A DNA stretch of 46,735 bases from Bryobacterales bacterium (GCA_028819575.1 JAPPLB010000160.1:1-46735), one strand, 5' to 3'; positions 1 to 9,863 are shown, counted from the first letter of the stretch. Numbers and translations are program-made. The notes: generated by a model not told the origin, from the letters alone.

Positions 1-98
1 CGTACTGTTCAAGTACGCCTGCGCGCGCCAAGCGGCGCGCGCCTCGTCCTGACGGTCCTCTCACGCACTTCGCCTCGCCACGTGGTGAGAAATGCAGG
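1..98 (+). repeat. MITE-like repeat, copy A (cut by window edge)
   Basis: This is the right part of a dispersed repeat whose full length is 176-187 bp (copies B, C, D). It begins inside the central hairpin: CGTACT at 1-6 pairs with AGTACG at 12-17. It ends with the right terminal inverted repeat GTGGTGAGAAATGCAGG at 82-98. The orientation is the same as copy B and opposite to copies C and D. The base pair after the terminus is CT followed by T, so the TA flank seen at copies B and D is not intact here. No transposase is encoded. Confidence 0.85.
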
Positions 99-122
99 CT
101 TGCCCTGGCTGACAGGCAACTG

Positions 123-347
123 TTATTCGAGCGGAACTACGCGGGTTGCCGCCAGCCGTTCTTCAGCTTTGGCGAGCACTCGCTGTTCAGCTTCTTCCTT
201 GGTGGCCCCCTCGGAGCGGGCGATGTTGGCGCCGGGCGATACGTTATCGGCTTTGGCGCGGTAGGCGCCGCCGAGCTTGTAGGAAATCACGCGGACCGGC
301 CACCCGGCCAACTCGAGCGTGCGCTCGGAATAATCCTCAGGTTTCAT
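123..347 (-). CDS. Small conserved-looking protein downstream of sulfurtransferase
   Basis: A 74-residue acidic/basic soluble protein with no signal peptide or membrane segment. I do not recognise a named family. The middle reads like a small beta-sheet domain (residues 15-45), followed by a charged helix rich in Ala, Glu and Lys (about 46-68). It starts 10 bp after the stop of the sulfurtransferase gene on the same strand, so the two are probably co-transcribed and may be functionally linked. The regular amino-acid pattern and operon position argue that it is real, while the function is unknown. Its 3' end lies 24 bp from repeat copy A. Confidence 0.6.
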   Translation of the reverse strand: MKPEDYSERTLELAGWPVRVISYKLGGAYRAKADNVSPGANIARSEGATKEEAEQRVLAKAEERLAATRVVPLE

Positions 348-357
348 GCCTTTGAAC

Positions 358-1203
358 TCAGGCGCCCTTTTCGATCGGGGCTCCGACGAGATTGCCCCAT
401 TCCGTCCAGGAGCCGTCGTAGTTGGTGACGCCGTCGAGCCCCAGCAGGTACTTCAGCACGAACCAGCTATGACTCGATCGCTCGCCGATGCGGCAATAGG
501 CAATGACGGGTTTGGAGCCCGTGATACCCGCGCCTGCATAGAGGGCCTGCAACTCATCGCTACTCTTGAAAGTGCCGTCTTCGTTGCAGGCTTTCGCCCA
601 GGGAATATTGCTTGCGCCGGGGATGTGGCCGCCGCGCTGGCAGGTCTCGGGCAAGCCGGGAGGTGAGAGAATCTTGCCGCTGAACTCGTCGGGGCTGCGA
701 ACGTCAACCAGCTCCACTGAGCCTGCGCCCACGGCGTTGTGAACGTCGGGCAGGAACGAGCGGATCGAATTGTCGGCGTCGGCCGCGGTGTAACCGGCTT
801 CGGCGGGCGACGGGGCATCGGTAGTGAGATCGCGCCCCTCGGCAACCCATTTCTTGCGGCCGCCGTTCATCAGACGAACGTCCGCGTGGCCGTAGATCTT
901 CAGTTGCCACAGCGCCCAGGCGGCGAACCAATTGTTGTTGTCGCCGTAGAGGATCACCGTGGTGTCGTTGCCGATTCCGGAAGCGGACATCAGTTTCTCG
1001 AAATCATCCTTCGGGATGATGTCCCTTTGAACCGTGTCGCAAAGCTGCGTGTTCCAGGCCCATCCGACGGCGCCGGGGACGTGTCCCTCGTCGTAGGCGC
1101 CCGTGTCCACGTCAACCTCGACGACGCGGATGTTTTCGTCTCCCGAGTGTTCGGCTACCCAATCGGTGCTCACGAGCATCTCGGGATGCGCATAGTCGGC
1201 CAT
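358..1203 (-). CDS. Sulfurtransferase (tandem rhodanese domains)
   Basis: A 281-residue thiosulfate/3-mercaptopyruvate-type sulfurtransferase, which moves a sulfane sulfur from thiosulfate or mercaptopyruvate to cyanide or another thiol acceptor in the cytoplasm. Two rhodanese domains are visible. The N-terminal, inactive one covers about residues 10-125. The C-terminal, catalytic one covers about 160-275, with active-site Cys237 in the loop CRIGERSSH. The six-residue loop with Arg at its second and last positions is more like thiosulfate sulfurtransferases than the CG[S/T]GVT loop of mercaptopyruvate enzymes; this is inference from family knowledge. The start is well fixed by a GGGAGGAA ribosome-binding site 6 bp before ATG. 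It heads a two-gene unit with the 74-aa protein. Confidence 0.93.
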   Translation of the reverse strand: MADYAHPEMLVSTDWVAEHSGDENIRVVEVDVDTGAYDEGHVPGAVGWAWNTQLCDTVQRDIIPKDDFEKLMSASGIGNDTTVILYGDNNNWFAAWALWQLKIYGHADVRLMNGGRKKWVAEGRDLTTDAPSPAEAGYTAADADNSIRSFLPDVHNAVGAGSVELVDVRSPDEFSGKILSPPGLPETCQRGGHIPGASNIPWAKACNEDGTFKSSDELQALYAGAGITGSKPVIAYCRIGERSSHSWFVLKYLLGLDGVTNYDGSWTEWGNLVGAPIEKGA

Positions 1204-1245
1204 GGTTCATTCCTCCCTGGTGGCGTACGTTCACCTTGGTGCTAA

Positions 1246-1421
1246 CCTGCATTTCTCACCACCTGACGTCCGAAGCACGCGATACGACCGCCATGACTTC
1301 GTTGCGCTTGCTTGCCGTGCTCGATGTACCATCGAGTACACCTGCGCGCGCCAAGCGGCTCGCGCCTCGTCCTGACGGCCCTCTCACGCACTTCGCCTCG
1401 CCACGTGGTGAGAAATGCAGG
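1246..1421 (+). repeat. MITE-like repeat, copy B (complete, 176 bp)
   Basis: Complete element bounded by inverted repeats CCTGCATTTCTCACCAC (1246-1262) and its complement GTGGTGAGAAATGCAGG (1405-1421). It is flanked by TAA on the left and TTA on the right, compatible with a TA target duplication. The central hairpin pairs TGTAC (1325-1329) with GTACA (1336-1340); the outer pair is T-A where the other copies have C-G. The reverse complement matches copy C over its whole length at roughly 90% identity by eye. It lies just upstream of the sulfurtransferase gene, so A and B bracket that two-gene unit in direct orientation. Confidence 0.9.
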
Positions 1422-1517
1422 TTAACGGTAATCGACTATAGCATGCAGCCGGCCCCAGACAAGGTTTCGAGGGTTTTGCGGCAGCGCATTTTCCAGGTCA
1501 GTAGCAGGTCAGTAGGC

Positions 1518-1706
1518 TCATGCTTTCAAGAGCTGCAACAACAGCGGTCCTCGCAGGGCCATCGCTTCGCGCTCCTTGTTTTTCGGGCCGATCATGAGTT
1601 TTTTCCGACTTGTTCCCGGACCTCCTGCAGACGTGCCGGAATCGAGTTCATTACCTTCGGGATTCTCGGCAACCGCCGGTTTGACCGGGCGGCCTGACGA
1701 CACCAA
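1518..1706 (-). CDS. Possible small basic protein
   Basis: A 62-residue open frame starting with TTG (GTG one codon later), beginning 10 bp after the stop of the barrel-protein gene on the same strand. The N-terminal half is Gly/Ser/Pro-rich and probably disordered. The C-terminal half is a charged, then hydrophobic, helix ending in LLLQLLKA. I recognise no family and see no good ribosome-binding site. It could be a real short gene in the same transcript or a chance frame in GC-rich DNA. Its position directly behind a gene and its clean, ordinary composition favour the former slightly. Confidence 0.35.
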   Translation of the reverse strand: MVSSGRPVKPAVAENPEGNELDSGTSAGGPGTSRKKLMIGPKNKEREAMALRGPLLLQLLKA

Positions 1707-1716
1707 CGCCAGGCGG

Positions 1717-2448
1717 TCAGTCGAAGAGGTGAACTCCGACGGAGAAGAACACTCCGCTCGCCCTGTACCTGTAGTCGAGCCGCACCCCCTCGGTGTCGAC
1801 GATCCAGTCGGTGAGCGAGCGGGCGTAGCGGACCCGAATGTCCAGCGGCCATTTCAGGCGCAGCGTCGTTCCGGCGCCGATGGTCCACGGCCATCTTGCA
1901 AGGCGTTCGCGGTCTTCGCCGGCCACTCCCGTGTCGGGATTCGTCCCTCCGGTAGCGAACTCCGTCCATGCTCGATTCATCCCGCTGAAGAGGTAGACCT
2001 GGGAGCGGCCGGCTGCCAGAGCGCGCCCAAACAGGAAGTTGCCGCCCAGCTCGGAGAGATCGCTGAAGTCCCACCGGCCGGCCCAGACGTCGTGGATGTT
2101 CCCGCTTGTGGTGGGAGAAATCGTGCCGTTGAGCTTGCGGCGGCTGGAAACGACGCCGACGAGTTCGCCGCCGACGAGCCAGTTCCCCGGCAGGTTCAGG
2201 CGCGCTCCTCCCGACAGGGTGCCGGCGAGCGCAAGGCCTGTGGAGGACGACGTGCTCGAACTCGATCCCCCCTGAATGGTCACTTTCTTGGTGTGTTCGA
2301 CCGCAATGCGGCCAACCTCGGGAGCCAGACGCAGGTAGAAGCCGGACTGCGCGAGGGCGGCATCCACACTCATGAACAAGCCGGCGACCGCCAGCAAGCG
2401 CAACAGCTTGCCCGGCAGCCCGTGAGTTTCCGAAGCCCTTCGACTCAT
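1717..2448 (-). CDS. Outer-membrane beta-barrel protein
   Basis: Secreted protein of about 243 residues, predicted to sit in the outer membrane. A signal peptide (hydrophobic LLRLLAVAGLFMSV, cleavage after AALAQ) precedes a sequence of alternating polar/hydrophobic strands rich in Gly, Arg and aromatic residues. The C-terminal strand runs SGVFFSVGVHLFD, typical of a barrel closing strand. A Ser-rich loop lies near residues 60-75. The length fits an 8- to 10-strand opacity- or OmpW-like porin, but no family signature is specific enough to name a substrate. A start 14 codons upstream (2490) is possible; the one given puts the basic region directly before the hydrophobic core. The long frames on the opposite strand and in the neighbouring frame lack any protein-like pattern. 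Confidence 0.7.
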   Translation of the reverse strand: MSRRASETHGLPGKLLRLLAVAGLFMSVDAALAQSGFYLRLAPEVGRIAVEHTKKVTIQGGSSSSTSSSTGLALAGTLSGGARLNLPGNWLVGGELVGVVSSRRKLNGTISPTTSGNIHDVWAGRWDFSDLSELGGNFLFGRALAAGRSQVYLFSGMNRAWTEFATGGTNPDTGVAGEDRERLARWPWTIGAGTTLRLKWPLDIRVRYARSLTDWIVDTEGVRLDYRYRASGVFFSVGVHLFD

Positions 2449-2724
2449 TTCCGATGAACCACGACTGATCGATGAAGCTGAAACTCTCATATTTCGCGCT
2501 GCACCCCGGAGGTTCCGCTCGGTACCAGTTTAGTGGGTCGGGAACATCAGCTTCTTGTGGCGGTTCGGAAAAGCTGCGGGTGTTGATGCGAGATGTAGAG
2601 AGACGCTTTGCCCAACAGCCATTCACGGGTTCGCGGAAGACCAGACGGAGAGCCTTGTTACCCTCCGCCGCGCCCTGGAAAGATAGATATAGTTACTTGG
2701 CAGAGAAGTCCCTGGAGAGTTCTC

Positions 2725-5700
2725 GTGGCGATGGGTCGATTCAGCAACGTGCTCCGGCGAGGCGGCTTTCCAGCCTTTCTCTGCACGCAGTTTCTCGGGG
2801 CCCTGAACGACAACATCTACAAGACGGCGGTGTCGCTGGTGGCCGTGGGCATTGCCGCCGGAAACGAGGGAAGCCTCATCCTTTCCGCCGCGCAGGGGTT
2901 GTTCATCCTGCCGTTCATTCTGTTTTCCGGTTACGCGGGGCACGCGGCCGACTCGTACAGCAAACGAACGGTGCTGATCGCGACCAAAGCATTTGAGGTG
3001 CTGGCAATGTCGTTGGCGGTCGTTGCCCTAGCGCAGGGGAGCATCGAGATGATGCTCGTGGTGCTGTTCCTGATGGCGACGCAGTCAGCGTTCTTCGGTC
3101 CTGCGAAGTACGGCATATTGCCGGAGATCTTCGGCGACAAGGATTTGAGCCGTGCCAACGCCATGCTTCAGATGACGACCTTCGTGGCCATCATCATCGG
3201 GACGGCTCTGGGCGGCATACTGCTCAAGGTCTGGCCAGGCCGGCTTTGGATGCTCGGCGTCGTGCTGATGGCAGTAGCGGCCTCGGGCTCCGCGTCGAGT
3301 CTCGGGATCACGAGGGTGCCGGCGCCCACTGTGCGCCGCCGTTTCCTGCGCAACCCGTGGGCCGAGATCACGATCGGCCTGAAGCATCTGTGGAACGTGC
3401 GTCCGCTTTGGCTGACGGTCGTGGCCACGGCCTACTTCTGGTTTGTCGGCGCGTTGATGCAGATCGCGGTCATTCTGTTCGGGACGGAGACGCTCGGCGG
3501 GGATGAAGGGGAAGTCAGCATCCTTATTGTGTTCTTCGCGGTCGGCATCGGCATCGGAAGCATGGCGGTGGGGCGCTTGTCCGGCGACAAGGTCGAGATC
3601 GGGCTGGTGCCGCTGGGAGCGCTCGGCATGAGCCTGTTCTCGGTGTTGCTTTCCATGTCCGCGCCGTCGTACGAGCTTTCAGCGGCTTGCCTGCTGGCGC
3701 TGGGGTTTTCAGGGGGGTTCTATTCCGTACCGCTCAACGCCTACCTGCAGCAAAAAGCGGATGAAAACGAACGGGGGCGTTTGCTGGCCGCCGCCGGTTT
3801 TCTGAGCAACATCGGCGTGCTGCTCGCCGCGGGCGCGAGCTGGCTGCTCAGCTATCAGCTCGGGTTCAGCCCGGCGGAAGTCATCTTGACCGTCGGGGTT
3901 CTCAGCCTTCTCGCGACGGCATACATCCTCACCGTTGTTCCCGATTTCCTCATCCGGTTCCTGCTTTGGCTCTTCACGCACACGATCTATCGGATCCGCA
4001 TCGAAGGCGGACAACACGTGCCGTTTCGCGGGCCGGCGCTGCTCGTGTGCAATCACATCTCGTTCATGGACGGCATGCTTGTCGGAGCCTGCGTACAGCG
4101 GTTCATCCGCTTCCTGGTTTACCGTCCTTACTTCGAAAAGAAAGTCATCCATTGGTTCCTGACGTTGATGAGAGCCATCCCGGTGATGGGCGGGGATAAA
4201 GAAGGAGTGGCGGAATCCATCGCGCATGCCCGGCAGGAGCTGCTCGACGGACACGTGGTCTGCATTTTCGCCGAAGGGTCCATCAGCCGCACCGGAAATC
4301 TGCTTCCTTTCAAGCGAGGACTCGAGCGCATCGCGGGCGGACTCGAAGCGCCGATCATCCCGGTCCATCTCGACCGCTTGTGGGGAAGCATCTTCAGCTA
4401 CGAGCAGGGGAAGTTTCTGTGGAAACGACCACGGCAGATACCGTATCCGGTGACCGTGACTTTCGGGAAGCCGATGCCGTCGGATTCGAAGGCGCACCAG
4501 GTTCGGCAGGCCATTGCCGAACTCGGCGCTGAAGCGGCGGCGCACCGGCCAGACAGGCGCGACCTGCTGGACCGGCGTTTCCTGAGAATGGCGAAACGCC
4601 GCTGGTTTTCGTTATGCATAGCTGATTCCACCGGCAAGGAGTTAAGCAACGGCAAGACATTGATCGGCGCCCTGGCGCTCTCTCGCTGGATTCGGAAGCG
4701 TTGCCCGGGGCAGGAGATGGTCGGCCTGCTGTTGCCCGCCACGGCCGCAGCGGCGATAGCGAACATCGCGGTGCTGCTTGCAGGTAAAGTCCCCGTGAAT
4801 CTGAACTTTACAGCGGGCCGTGGGGCGATGATGTCGGCGATCGAACAATGCGGCATCAAGACGATTCTCAGCTCGCGGCTGTTCATGAAGAAGGCGGGCC
4901 TGGAAGAGTTGCCGGGGTCGGTCTGGCTCGAACAGGCGGCCCAGGAGATCACGCCTGTTCAGAAAGGGCTTGCGGCGGCGTGTGCGGCCTTGTTGCCGTC
5001 ACGGCTGCTGGAGCGGGTGTACACGCCGGGGCGGCGCGACCCGTCCGCGCTTGCAACCGTCATCTTCTCGAGCGGGAGCACCGGCGAGCCCAAGGGCATC
5101 ATGCTCTCGCACGGCAACATCATTGCCAACATCGAAAGCCTCGCGCAAGTGTACTGGGTTTCCGGTAACGACCGCCTGATGGGCGTGCTGCCGTTCTTCC
5201 ACTGTTTCGGGTTCACGGTCACTCTGTGGCTGCCTTTGCTGACCGGTTTCCCGGTTGTCTATCACCCCAATCCGCTGGACGCAAAAACGGTCGGCAATCT
5301 GACGCAGAAATATGGGGCCACGTTCCTGTTGGCCACGCCCACCTTTCTTGCGAATTACGCCCGGCAGTGCACGCCGGAACAATTCGCGTCGCTGCGTCAT
5401 GTGATCGTCGGCGCCGAGAAGCTGCGGGACTACCTGGCGGAGCAGTTCCGGGAGAAGTTCGGGATCGAGCTGCTGGAAGGTTACGGCTGCACCGAGATGG
5501 CCCCCGTGGTTGCCGTCAACACACCGGGGTTCGAGACACGGCGCATCCGCCAGGCGGGGCGCAAGCAGGGCAGTGTCGGCCATCCGCTGCCGGCCGTCGC
5601 GGCGAAAGTGGTGGATCTCGAGTCCGGGGAACCGATCGCACCGAACGAGGAGGGGCTGCTGCTCGTCAAAGGACCGAACTGCATGCAGGGCTACCTCGGG

Positions 5701-6129
5701 AAACCCGACAAGACGCGCGAAGTTCTGGCGGACGGATGGTATCAAACCGGGGACGTCGCCCGGATCGACGACGACGGCTTTATCCGGATTACGGACCGGC
5801 TCTCACGCTTCAGCAAGATCGGCGGCGAAATGGTTCCGCACATCAAGATCGAAGAGACGGTATCCGAACTGCTCGGCACGCAATCCTGCGCCGTGACGGC
5901 CGTTGCGGATGAGCGCAAGGGCGAGCGGATCGTCGTGCTTTATCAGCACGAATCGGTCACTCCAGGGGACCTCTGGGAGCGGCTCAAGCGCACGGAGTTG
6001 CCGAAACTATGGATTCCGAAACGAGAGGATGTCGTGGCGGTGGAGGAAATCCCGCTGCTCGGATCAGGGAAGCTTGACCTGGCGCGCTTGCGCAGCTTGG
6101 CATCCGAAATGCTACGGATGAGGATGTGA
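2725..6129 (+). CDS. LplT-PlsC-acyl-ACP ligase fusion (lysophospholipid recycling)
   Basis: A 1,134-residue three-part membrane protein. Residues 1-410 form a 12-helix MFS domain opening with the LplT-like signature GALNDNIYKTAV. Residues 430-620 form a PlsC acyltransferase with NHISFMD (443-449, the H-x4-D catalytic pair) and FAEGS (515-519). Residues 660-1130 form an AMP-forming acyl ligase with SSGSTGEPKG (about 782-791), GYGCTE (919-924) and a TGD motif. In E. coli the flippase LplT and the acyltransferase/ligase Aas are separate proteins that import lysophosphatidylethanolamine and re-acylate it; here they are fused. GTG at 2725 is chosen because GGAGAG lies 7 bp upstream; ATG at 2731 is the alternative. 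The frame stays open upstream to a TTG at 2608, but that part has no LplT similarity. Confidence 0.93.
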   Translation: MAMGRFSNVLRRGGFPAFLCTQFLGALNDNIYKTAVSLVAVGIAAGNEGSLILSAAQGLFILPFILFSGYAGHAADSYSKRTVLIATKAFEVLAMSLAVVALAQGSIEMMLVVLFLMATQSAFFGPAKYGILPEIFGDKDLSRANAMLQMTTFVAIIIGTALGGILLKVWPGRLWMLGVVLMAVAASGSASSLGITRVPAPTVRRRFLRNPWAEITIGLKHLWNVRPLWLTVVATAYFWFVGALMQIAVILFGTETLGGDEGEVSILIVFFAVGIGIGSMAVGRLSGDKVEIGLVPLGALGMSLFSVLLSMSAPSYELSAACLLALGFSGGFYSVPLNAYLQQKADENERGRLLAAAGFLSNIGVLLAAGASWLLSYQLGFSPAEVILTVGVLSLLATAYILTVVPDFLIRFLLWLFTHTIYRIRIEGGQHVPFRGPALLVCNHISFMDGMLVGACVQRFIRFLVYRPYFEKKVIHWFLTLMRAIPVMGGDKEGVAESIAHARQELLDGHVVCIFAEGSISRTGNLLPFKRGLERIAGGLEAPIIPVHLDRLWGSIFSYEQGKFLWKRPRQIPYPVTVTFGKPMPSDSKAHQVRQAIAELGAEAAAHRPDRRDLLDRRFLRMAKRRWFSLCIADSTGKELSNGKTLIGALALSRWIRKRCPGQEMVGLLLPATAAAAIANIAVLLAGKVPVNLNFTAGRGAMMSAIEQCGIKTILSSRLFMKKAGLEELPGSVWLEQAAQEITPVQKGLAAACAALLPSRLLERVYTPGRRDPSALATVIFSSGSTGEPKGIMLSHGNIIANIESLAQVYWVSGNDRLMGVLPFFHCFGFTVTLWLPLLTGFPVVYHPNPLDAKTVGNLTQKYGATFLLATPTFLANYARQCTPEQFASLRHVIVGAEKLRDYLAEQFREKFGIELLEGYGCTEMAPVVAVNTPGFETRRIRQAGRKQGSVGHPLPAVAAKVVDLESGEPIAPNEEGLLLVKGPNCMQGYLGKPDKTREVLADGWYQTGDVARIDDDGFIRITDRLSRFSKIGGEMVPHIKIEETVSELLGTQSCAVTAVADERKGERIVVLYQHESVTPGDLWERLKRTELPKLWIPKREDVVAVEEIPLLGSGKLDLARLRSLASEMLRMRM

Positions 6130-6160
6130 TAGCGGCTCGTCCGGTAATTCCAGACGCAGG

Positions 6161-6379
6161 TTAGTTCTGCAAAGCCTTGGTCTTGGCGTATTTCCGCCGG
6201 AAGCGCTCGACACGGCCGGCAGTATCTACGAGCTTTTGCTTGCCGGTGAAAAAGGGATGGCAAGCCGAGCAGATCTCCAGGTGGATTTCGCCCTTGTGGG
6301 TCGAGCGGGTTTCCCACTCCGAACCGCACGCACAGGTTATCTTCACCGGCGCATAGGCCGGATGAATTCCTCTTTTCAT
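6161..6379 (-). CDS. rpmE: 50S ribosomal protein L31 (zinc-binding type)
   Basis: A 72-residue ribosomal protein L31 of the large subunit. The start MKRGIHPAY and the zinc-ribbon cysteines (Cys16 and Cys18 in CAC, Cys37 and Cys40 in CSAC) mark the zinc-containing form, followed by the typical [10 protein letters not shown] segment and a basic tail [14 protein letters not shown] at 6379 has GGAGGA about 12 bp upstream and gives the normal family length. The longer open frame extending to 6667 is not used. It is convergent with the LplT-Aas fusion gene, 31 bp apart, and I see no clear terminator hairpin between them. The zinc form is expected when zinc is sufficient; no zinc-free paralogue lies in the window. 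Confidence 0.96.
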   Translation of the reverse strand: MKRGIHPAYAPVKITCACGSEWETRSTHKGEIHLEICSACHPFFTGKQKLVDTAGRVERFRRKYAKTKALQN

Positions 6380-6593
6380 GGTTTCCGGGGTTCCTCCAGG
6401 CGGGGATGTTCTTAGCGTAGCATGACGCAGGGATTCGGATCGGGAAGCCGGAATTGCGTTCACATGGCGTTTCCCGGCCCGGCGGATGCTCGAATTATGC
6501 CGGTGCATAACAACCATTTCGGGCGTCGTCACTGCGTGAAATCGGCCTGTAACGGGTGCTTGCAGAGGCGCGTCGGAACACTGAACACTGCCA

Positions 6594-9500
6594 ATGACCC
6601 CGCTCTCCCGGCATAGAGGATTCCGCAAGTTAGAGCCGCTGCCTCTCAGCGTTCTGCTGTGTATCACATTATTAGCGCCTTTCGCGGCTGCCGAAACGGC
6701 GCGCAGCTACGCCGTGATCCTCAACGAGAATCCCGTCGGCGGCCTCGTCCCCAAGAACCTCATGGGTGCAAAGGGCCGAGTGCTTACCGGCAGCAAGGCC
6801 TATGGCGAGTTGACACGCCGCTTGATCGCCAGGCAGGAGCCGGTGAAGATCGCGATCTCGGCCGTCGGCGCAATGGTCACCAGCTCGTCCTGCCACACGA
6901 TCAACGCCGTATTCATTCGCGCCACGCGAGCCCAGGTCGAACAGATTCGGCAACTCGGAGGGGTGAAGAAGGTCGTCCGCACGCCGCGTTTCAAGAAGTT
7001 GCTCAACGAGGCCGGTGACCTGATTCGGGCTGCGCAAGCTTGGGAAAAGGCAGGCGGCGTCAGCCAGGCGGGCGCGGGCATCAAGATCGGAATTATCGAT
7101 AGCGGAATCGACATCGAGCATCCCGGAATGATCGACCCGTCCCTGGTCCCGCCGCCGGGCTTCCCCAAAGGGCGCACCGAGGATCTCGCATTCACGAACA
7201 ACAAGGTCATCGTGGCGCGCAGTTACGTCCATTTGCTGAGCTCCGATCAACCGGAGTTCTCACGGCCGGACGACTTCTCGCCGCGCGACCGTGTGGGCCA
7301 CGGCACGTCGGTTGCGATGATCGCCGCCGGGCAGCCGGTCGAATCGCCGGCGGGACCGCTCACCGGGATCGCCCCGAAGGCATTCCTCGGCAACTACAAG
7401 ATCTTCGGTTCGCCGGATATCAACGAATTCAGCAACGCCGAGGCCGTCATCCGAGCGATTGACGATGCAGTGATCGACGGCATGGACGTCATCAGCATCA
7501 GCTTCGGCGCTGTCGCGCAGTTCCCTTTCGATGAGCAGGGGAACGCCTGCTCCGACGATCCACAAGTCTTGTGCGACCCCGTGGCGATCGCCGCCCAGAG
7601 CGCTGTCCGGGACTTCGGGGTCGTGGTCGTCGCCTCGGCGGGAAACGTCGGGGCATACGGAGAGCAGCACTTCCCGGCGCTCAACACGATCGCGACTCCT
7701 GCATCGGCTCCGGACGTGATCACTGTGGGCGCGTCCGCCAACTCACGGCAGTTCGTGCAAGAAGTGCGATTCGACGGGCAGAGCTACGCCGCCTTGTCTG
7801 GCAGGGGCCCCGAGCTTTCCTCATCGCTGACAGCGCTTGCAACGGATGCGGCTTCTTTCGGCGACGGCACGGGCTGTACGCCCTACGCAGCGGACGCGCT
7901 GCAGGATCGCATCGCGGTCATGGAGCGCGGGTTCTGCGAGTTCGAGTTCAAAGTAGCTTTTGCGGCCGAAGCAGGCGCGAAGGCGGTTCTCGTTGCGAAT
8001 GCGCAGGGAGAGGATGAGCCCTTCGTGATGTTCGGGTTAGAGACCACGGATATTCCGGCCTACATGATCGGAGCCGCCGCCGGCACGGACCTCCGCAACC
8101 GACTGGCGGAGGCCGATGTTGAAGTCACGCTTGACCCGACGCTGAGGCCCCGTGACATCACCCCCGGCCAAGTGGCGCCGTTCAGCTCGCGGGGGCCGAG
8201 CCCGAGCAACGACATCAAACCCGAAGTCGTGGCGCCGGGGGTCTTCATCTACTCCGCCGCACAGCGATTCGACCGTAACGGCGACACTTTCGACAGCACC
8301 GGATTCACGTCCGTGGACGGCACGAGTTTCTCCGCGCCGATGGTGGCGGGAGCGGCGGCCCTGGTCATGCAACGACATCCGGAGTTCTCCGTCGATGAGG
8401 TCAAGTCGGCGATCGTCAACACCGCCGCCACGGAGATTTTCGAAAGCGGCGAGTTGGCGAGGGTCACCTCGGTCGGAGCGGGGATTCTCGACGTCGAAGC
8501 GGCGTTGGATCCAGTGGCGACGGCGATTCCTGCAACGATCAGCTTCGGCGCGTTGAACCGAGCGACCCTCCCGGTGGAACGCATGCTGACGATTCGCAAC
8601 CCCGAAGTCGCGACCCATACTTACCAAGTCATCGTGGAGCCGAGGGACATGGATTCAACGGCCTCGGTTGTTGTAGAAGGCTTCGAAGCGGTCGAGTTCG
8701 AACTTCGAGGGGGGCAATGGGTTGATCTGCGAGTCACTCTCGAGGGCGCGCGTCCGATTGCGGGCAGCTACGAGGGCATCCTGCGTGTCGTGAGGTTGGC
8801 CGGGGGGCTCGACTTGTTCATCCCCTATTACTACGTTGTCGGTGACGGCGTGCCGTTCAATACGTTCGCCATCGCCGGAACGGGCGTCGTCGGGACGGCG
8901 AATGAGCCGCATCCCGAGTTGCTGATCTTCCGCGTGATCGACGTGCACGGGCAGCCGGTGGCGAACCTTGACGTGACCTTCAACGTCGTCGAGGGCGGTG
9001 GCTCGATCTACGCGGCGGACAACTCCACGGATCTCTTCGGCATCGCGGCCGCTGATGTCGACATGGGGCCGAACCTGGGTCCGCAAGATTACGAGGCGTT
9101 TGCCGGTGGATTGCGCGTTCCCTTTTACAACGCAGCGCGCGCCAAGCCCGTGATTACTGCCGCCATCAACGCAGGAGATCCGGGCAGCGATCAGCCGATC
9201 AGCGCTGGATCGATCATCTCGATTTACGGAGAGAACCTCAGCGAGTTTCTCGGATCAAGCAGTGATGTGCCTCTGCCGATTGCGCTCAAGCACGCCAGCG
9301 TGAGCTTCGACTTCCCGGAAGCCGACCTCAGCCTGCCCGGACGGCTCTACTTCGTAAGCGACACGCAGGCGAACGTGCAAGTCCCCTGGGAATTTGCCGG
9401 TCTCAACCAGGTCTTTGTCAAGATGCGGATCGAAGACAGCGTCAGCGAGCCGTTTGTCGCTGATTTGTCCGACTATTCACCAAGTCTGTTCGAGTACGTG

Positions 9501-9863
9501 TCCGACGGGCTGAAGCAAGGAGTGATCACTCATCTCGATGGCAGAGCGGCTACGGCGAGCCATCCGGCCCGGCCCGGTGAGACGGTCGTCGTCTATGGCA
9601 CGGGCTTCGGCCCCGTCACGGACGCGCAGGTGAGCGGAGAGCCTGCTCCGATCGGCAACCCGATTCGGACTCGCCTAACTCCCACGGTAGAGGTCAACGG
9701 CCAAGAGGCCTCTGTTCTCTTTTCGGGATTGACGCCCGGATCTGTCGGGTTGTATCAAATCAACATCACGCTGCCCACGGATCTGCCCAGCGGCAACCTT
9801 CCACTTGTCGTGACCAGCAACGGCATCCGGAGCAACTCCGTGGTCATACCGATCCAGGAGTAG
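6594..9863 (+). CDS. Secreted subtilisin-like protease with PA and TIGR03437 domains
   Basis: A 1,089-residue exported S8 serine protease. A signal peptide (about 1-33) is followed by an inhibitor-I9-like prodomain (36-135). The subtilase domain carries Asp169 (IIDSGID), His236 (GHGTS) and Ser578 (GTSFSAPM). A PA domain is inserted between His and Ser (about 390-510). After the catalytic domain come a Fn3-like region (650-760), a Big-1-like region (about 770-840) and a C-terminal TIGR03437 domain (about 850-1087), seen mainly in Solibacter and relatives. This is the best taxonomic marker in the window. The likely role is extracellular protein degradation, and the PA insert may shape substrate access. 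Transcribed alone; 67 bp separate it from the next gene. Confidence 0.93.
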   Translation: MTPLSRHRGFRKLEPLPLSVLLCITLLAPFAAAETARSYAVILNENPVGGLVPKNLMGAKGRVLTGSKAYGELTRRLIARQEPVKIAISAVGAMVTSSSCHTINAVFIRATRAQVEQIRQLGGVKKVVRTPRFKKLLNEAGDLIRAAQAWEKAGGVSQAGAGIKIGIIDSGIDIEHPGMIDPSLVPPPGFPKGRTEDLAFTNNKVIVARSYVHLLSSDQPEFSRPDDFSPRDRVGHGTSVAMIAAGQPVESPAGPLTGIAPKAFLGNYKIFGSPDINEFSNAEAVIRAIDDAVIDGMDVISISFGAVAQFPFDEQGNACSDDPQVLCDPVAIAAQSAVRDFGVVVVASAGNVGAYGEQHFPALNTIATPASAPDVITVGASANSRQFVQEVRFDGQSYAALSGRGPELSSSLTALATDAASFGDGTGCTPYAADALQDRIAVMERGFCEFEFKVAFAAEAGAKAVLVANAQGEDEPFVMFGLETTDIPAYMIGAAAGTDLRNRLAEADVEVTLDPTLRPRDITPGQVAPFSSRGPSPSNDIKPEVVAPGVFIYSAAQRFDRNGDTFDSTGFTSVDGTSFSAPMVAGAAALVMQRHPEFSVDEVKSAIVNTAATEIFESGELARVTSVGAGILDVEAALDPVATAIPATISFGALNRATLPVERMLTIRNPEVATHTYQVIVEPRDMDSTASVVVEGFEAVEFELRGGQWVDLRVTLEGARPIAGSYEGILRVVRLAGGLDLFIPYYYVVGDGVPFNTFAIAGTGVVGTANEPHPELLIFRVIDVHGQPVANLDVTFNVVEGGGSIYAADNSTDLFGIAAADVDMGPNLGPQDYEAFAGGLRVPFYNAARAKPVITAAINAGDPGSDQPISAGSIISIYGENLSEFLGSSSDVPLPIALKHASVSFDFPEADLSLPGRLYFVSDTQANVQVPWEFAGLNQVFVKMRIEDSVSEPFVADLSDYSPSLFEYVSDGLKQGVITHLDGRAATASHPARPGETVVVYGTGFGPVTDAQVSGEPAPIGNPIRTRLTPTVEVNGQEASVLFSGLTPGSVGLYQINITLPTDLPSGNLPLVVTSNGIRSNSVVIPIQE

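Noticed and set aside
1576-2457. 293-codon plus-strand frame opposite the barrel protein
   Set aside because: It is antisense to a protein with a signal peptide and barrel strands. Its own translation is low-complexity Gly/Pro/Arg without recognisable order.
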